Origin: Pardosa pseudoannulata
Taxonomy: Eukaryota > Arthropoda > Arachnida > Araneae > Lycosidae
Direction of reading: 5' to 3'
DNA length: 64,000 bases
Assembly: GCA_032207245.1 (NCBI GenBank)
Contig: CM063510.1
Span: forward strand, 53,160,493-53,224,492
Part shown: in pieces, positions 57,687-64,000 of the stretch
Layout of the letters: the number at the start of each line of letters is the position of its first letter
Position numbering within the stretch: position 1 is the first letter of the stretch
The notes under the pieces: model-generated
The model's database searches: none
What the model was told of the DNA's origin: nothing
What the model saw: only the letters and a program-made list of their open reading frames with translations
Program-made: the position numbers and the translations under genes

Positions 57687-58374
57687 TCCCCTATATAATA
57701 ATAGCCTAAGGTGTCTGTCGGCAAATTTTTGAAGCGGTTGTACCTGGAATGGATTCCTCGGCTAAGGGCAGGCGATTAAATTTATCAATTTATTCACGTA
57801 ATAAATAGGTAAAAATAACATTTTTTTTCTAGCATTATGACGTCATTCCTTTAACCATCTCATATAATCATTTCTTGTTTTAAATTATTTAAATATCGCG
57901 TGCATTATTTTCATACGTTTTATCGCTGAACTTACATATTAAGCAAATAATTTTCTTTTATATTTGACTTAAATAATAGATTAAGTATATAAGTGATAAT
58001 TTTAAATTCAATCATCGATTATTTTTTGTTGTAATGAAAATTTTATCATCGGTATTAACAATAAATTCTTTTCATATAAGTCGAGGACTACTAAATATCT
58101 AACTTTTAATTTATATATATTTGGAAATTAAGAAGTTTGTTTGTTTGTTATACATAACCACATGGTTTGACTAAATGAATTCCATGTGATTCTAAACTGC
58201 ATTACAGGATCGGGAGACTCTAGAGGAGTATGACGATAAATAAACTATTGAGAGTGAACCAGATAATTCTCAGCCAAAAAACAAACCATTTTATTACCTG
58301 CCTCATTGGGTACTTAACAGTTCTGGAATATTAAAAATTTTACTGATCCCGTCATATGATGGGCTATATGCTAG
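57687..58374 (+). mobile_element. Non-autonomous Helitron, complete, inserted in (TA)n
   Basis: Starts TC (57687-57688), then CCCTATATAATAATAGCCTA. It ends with the hairpin CCCGTCATATGATGGG, the spacer CTATATG and CTAG at 58371-58374. TA repeat lies on both sides, with A at 57686 and T at 58375, so insertion was between A and T without duplication. It has the same 3' end as the 4036 and 8122 copies and an internal deletion after GGACCTGGAATGGA-type sequence. No coding content. Confidence 0.92.
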
Positions 58375-58739
58375 TATATATATATATATATATATATATG
58401 CCAAGTTTTAAAAAGGGAGTTTAAAAAGTAAGCGAGTATTAATAAAAAATAGTTGGAATTCTTTAATAATAAAGTAATAGGAAGACACACCCTCGAGTGG
58501 AAATATACAGAGTAAACAAGCTGACCCATAAGTAACAATAGGAACTTCTTTAGGTAGCAACGCCAAAAAAAGGCACTTCTTATCGGGAACTAAGGCTGGT
58601 AACATCCACGCTTGTGTTATCAAAATGTGAACAAAGGTTATCTAAATGGCATAACCATGTACAAAAGGATTACAATAAAGAAGTTTTTATAAACGGAATA
58701 AAATGTGTCTTCCATGCCTTAATCATTCGGAAAGTGTCA

Positions 58740-60900
<2,161 letters not shown>

Positions 60901-62540
60901 ATGATTTATAGATGTTTATTTGGAAGCCCTTTCTCTCTGTTGAATTACAGATTGAAAGAATTTAAGGCAAAAAGATAATGACTTGACAAATGAAGAAACT
61001 TATTATACACCAAAGCACCGTAATAAATCCTGGACATCTGATGAGTATTAATACAAACCATTTAAATAAATCATTTAAAATGTACTTACTAAACAATGAA
61101 TCATTTGTCTATCACTGCATATATATACTATCATGACTCTCGATAAATACAACCATTTTACTTTAATACATTTTAAGCCAAAATCTGAATTCCACTTTTA
61201 AGTGAGAAATATTTTGCAATACGGGAGCTAGGACTAGTCAAGATGAATTACTGCTGAAACAACTTAGTGGTATTTATTTAATATCCGTCCATAATTTCTT
61301 CCGTAATCAGAAATACCTTAATATCGTGATAATTAGACAAGGAATTTGCTTTGAAAACTATTAGTAGACAGCCCTTTAGCTAATCGATTAGGGAACACTT
61401 CGTCAGTATATCAGATGTTGCCTAATTACCATTAAGTCCGCTAAATGGTATTTAGAACACAGTTAAGTATAAACATAAAGCCTTGCATTCTAATTTTAAG
61501 ATGAACTGTAAGAGTAATAAGTCAAACTTTCAAAGAGCGAAAATTATAATAATAGATATTAATAGGTCACTAGATTGCAATTGAAAATTTCAAAATAATC
61601 ATAAAATGAATATTTAAACTTGATTTTTTGTGGGTAATTTAAGGCCAGGAATGTTTTCAGATTCAAGAAATTTTTAGCATTTTCTTTTAGTTAATGTATT
61701 TTGAAAAAATAATTATTTTTAAAGCATTATTTAAATTTGTTTTGCTCATTAAAGTAAATTTTTATGAATAAAGGTCCGGTCATGAAAAAGTACAGTCACA
61801 GATTATTTGAAAATAAGAAATTTGGTAGGATTTGACTCCAAAACAACTATTAACTGCATGGTTCTATTGCATTATACTCATGAATATAATTTTTTTTTAC
61901 CGTTTTAATCCCTGTTTATGAGCTGCAATGTAATTTGCTTTGAAAGGGAAACTGAAAAATAAACATATTTTGTGTTCTAATGTTTAATGATAATCCACAA
62001 TTAGAAAAGGTATTATATATATAATTTGTAATTATATCAGAATACATAAAACCAAAAAAAGATAGAAAGAGAAATCGTTATATTTTAACGATATATAAAA
62101 TAGATATTACAGTAAGGAGCAGAAAAATCTCGTTACTTGAAAAATTGTATTATTTTCTTAGTGTTTGTGTACTATCACTGTACTATCTCCTGGTCCAGCT
62201 GTGCTAATTTTTTAATAAGACTTAGTAAGTACCTTTCAAGACTTAATATTTCTTTAAACAGCTTTTTCTCCATTCAGCACAAAAAACTAAAGCCCTACTT
62301 CTTTTAACGTTAATTTTTAAAAGTAATTTTATTTTTTTTTAACTATAAGGAATATATATACCAATTAAGTAAACGAAATTCACTTACTCGCAAGATAACT
62401 TAGCTTAGAAACTAAATTTTTTATATCAAATTAAAGTAAAATTATTTTATTCTTCATATCAAAACTTTGGAAATGTATGACAGTTTAACAGTGTGTAAAA
62501 CAAACTGGTAAAATAAATTAAAATGGTATGGCACTACAGT
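60901..62540. other. AT-rich spacer, nothing recognised
   Basis: No gene, transposon end or shared repeat was recognised. The patch 61340-61460 is somewhat less AT-rich. Confidence 0.45.
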
Positions 62541-62544
62541 GTAT

Positions 62545-62705
62545 TTTTATTTTATTTTATCTTTTATTGCAACACGAGAGTTAATTAGATCTAGAGCTAC
62601 TGATAAAAGCCGATTTCTACCGGCTGCGAACATCCATACCACTGTGGGATCGAACACCGGTACCGAAAATCAGTGTTCTAAACATTCGGTGGTCATAGTT
62701 CGATT
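62545..62705 (-). mobile_element. Decayed tRNA-derived SINE
   Basis: Aligns with the SINE at 12920 through GCAACACGAGAGTTAATTAG, CGAACATCCATACCACTGTG, GGATCGAACACCGG and CAGTGTTCTAAACATTCGG. The B box is partly deleted. The 68-codon frame at 62539-62745 is a by-product of this SINE. Confidence 0.7.
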
Positions 62706-63728
62706 GAAACCAAAAATGGAAGCTAGAATGAAAAATTGTTCGTAGGTAGAAACATATGACACCATTTAAGTGTAATTTTATTCAAAAAATTAATTAGTAG
62801 ACTTAATAATTAATACAAATTATGCTTAATAATTAATTTGTGAAATTAAGGAATTAATTTTATCTATGATAGGACATTTTACATTCAAAAATAGTACCAC
62901 TTGCTATACAGTAAAATAAAACATTAAATACTTAAAAATCTCTAATAACTAATAGGGGTTTATATTAATATTTTTATTGTAGCACAGTTTTAGGTTTTTA
63001 TTCAATACAATTAAGGTATTTTATATGCATGTTTCTAAACAGAAACAGCTTCATTTGAAAAGAAAATTCCGCTTGCAAATTAAAGCCATATTTTTTCCTC
63101 ATTATCTATATTGAATACATTTTCACATCGAATAAATTTCATTTAAGCCATATTTGTTTTTTTAATTCCCAGAAGTCATCTAGAATTATTAAATACAATC
63201 TATCACAACGTACTTAAGTGTAAATTCAAAAGCAAATAAAACTACGGAACTCTTAGGGTTGAATCCAAAAATAACTTTTTCTGTTTGTTCTTCGTGTATT
63301 TAATATCTACTAGCTTCTGCACGAGCAGCATGCTTATCAGAAATAAATTGTTTCCTTTGTTCAACTAAGAGTGAAAAATTTAAGAAATATTACTATTTCT
63401 TATCATTAAATATACATTCTTAAAACTACTATGAGCTTTACCAAAATTAAATAAATCTTGCTAAATTCCTTTATCAAGCTGTATAGAATCCATCAGGGAT
63501 AAAATGTATAAATACTTATTATATAATAGAGGTTATTGCCATGTCCTCGACAAAATCAAACAATATAATAAAGTTAAACCTTTAAGGCGGACTTTAGCGT
63601 AAATTGCACTGCGAAAGTAATTAAGGCAAAAATAGTGAAAGAAAGTAAGCAGATAGCTGTTTCATCGCTTCGCGAGAGGAATTCTAAATGCGGTAGAATT
63701 CAAAACGCTGTCTACATACTTTCTATTT
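62706..63728. other. AT-rich spacer, nothing recognised
   Basis: No feature recognised. Confidence 0.45.
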
Positions 63729-63789
63729 CTGTCTCAGGGACGTACGCAAGGGGGGGTAAGGTTTTAATCCCCCCTGAACTGAGACAGAA
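63729..63789. other. G-run/C-run hairpin with CTGTCTCAG ends
   Basis: CTGTCTCAG at the left is exactly inverse to CTGAGACAG at the right. Inside, an AGGGGGGG-type run pairs with CCCCCCT. The 61-bp structure resembles GC-rich termini of arthropod DNA transposons, but no partner end was seen. The last 210 bases of the window after it are unassigned. Confidence 0.6.
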
Positions 63790-64000
63790 TTGCAAAAATA
63801 TAAATTTTAGAAGAAATTATTACGGGCTATTATTTTTTAGAATTGGCACACTCCAATGTTGAAGATACATTTTTTTTTATTCTAACAAAAAATCTTCCTG
63901 AGTATTCAGGTTTAGGGAATAATGAAAGGGGGGAGTCTTAAAATACAAATAGTGCTTTGTTACATACTCAAATTTCTTTTAGTAGTTTCAGGAAATTATG

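Overview
This looks like an AT-rich intergenic or repeat-dominated stretch of an animal nuclear genome, most likely an arthropod and plausibly a spider or other chelicerate. The evidence is tRNA-derived SINEs, a LINE ending in a CCAA tail, mariner, Tc1 and piggyBac relics, non-autonomous Helitrons, long (TA)n tracts, and no prokaryotic-style gene packing. The taxon is inferred; no host gene confirms it. I found no complete host protein-coding gene, rRNA, functional tRNA or CRISPR array. Most short open frames fall in (TA)n tracts or transposon debris.

Layout. 1-4 kb: low-copy sequence with microsatellites, a hairpin and a diverged direct repeat. 4-12.4 kb: a tandem array whose roughly 1.1 kb units each carry the 5' part of one Helitron family. 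12.5-12.7 kb: a heat-shock-type promoter (three TTCnnGAAnnTTC-like sites plus a TATA box), followed by two SINEs. 15-16.8 kb: a tandem repeat of about 235 bp interrupted by a TA-flanked DNA transposon. 17.3-18.1 kb: a local duplication. 20.4-22.3 kb: a satellite array hit by a 5'-truncated LINE with an 11-bp target duplication. 22.8-25.2 and 27.9-31.1 kb: two diverged copies of one segment, whose comparison gives empty sites for several insertions. 27-36 kb: a cluster of TTAA-flanked piggyBac-type elements, some nested, plus a mariner deletion derivative. 36.5-42 kb: a foldback element, microsatellites, a Helitron, and two transposase wrecks. 45-49 kb: SINE pieces, a MITE, a duplicated piggyBac N-terminus, a second Helitron type and a TTAA element. 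50.6-51.7 kb: three copies of a 358-bp repeat. 52.7-54 kb: a Tc1 relic split by a piggyBac derivative. 54.4-58.7 kb: a 1.2-kb tandem array with a (TA)n tract in each unit, one of which holds a clean Helitron. 58.7-60.9 kb: (TA)n-rich dispersed repeats. 60.9-64 kb: mostly unrecognised AT-rich sequence.

The window mainly records layered transposition and tandem amplification. The most notable non-transposon signals are the heat-shock-like promoter at 12.5 kb, a GC-richer candidate exon with good splice sites at 30.5-30.8 kb, and two unidentified minus-strand open frames at 26.8 and 32.5 kb. No integrated new biological system could be demonstrated.
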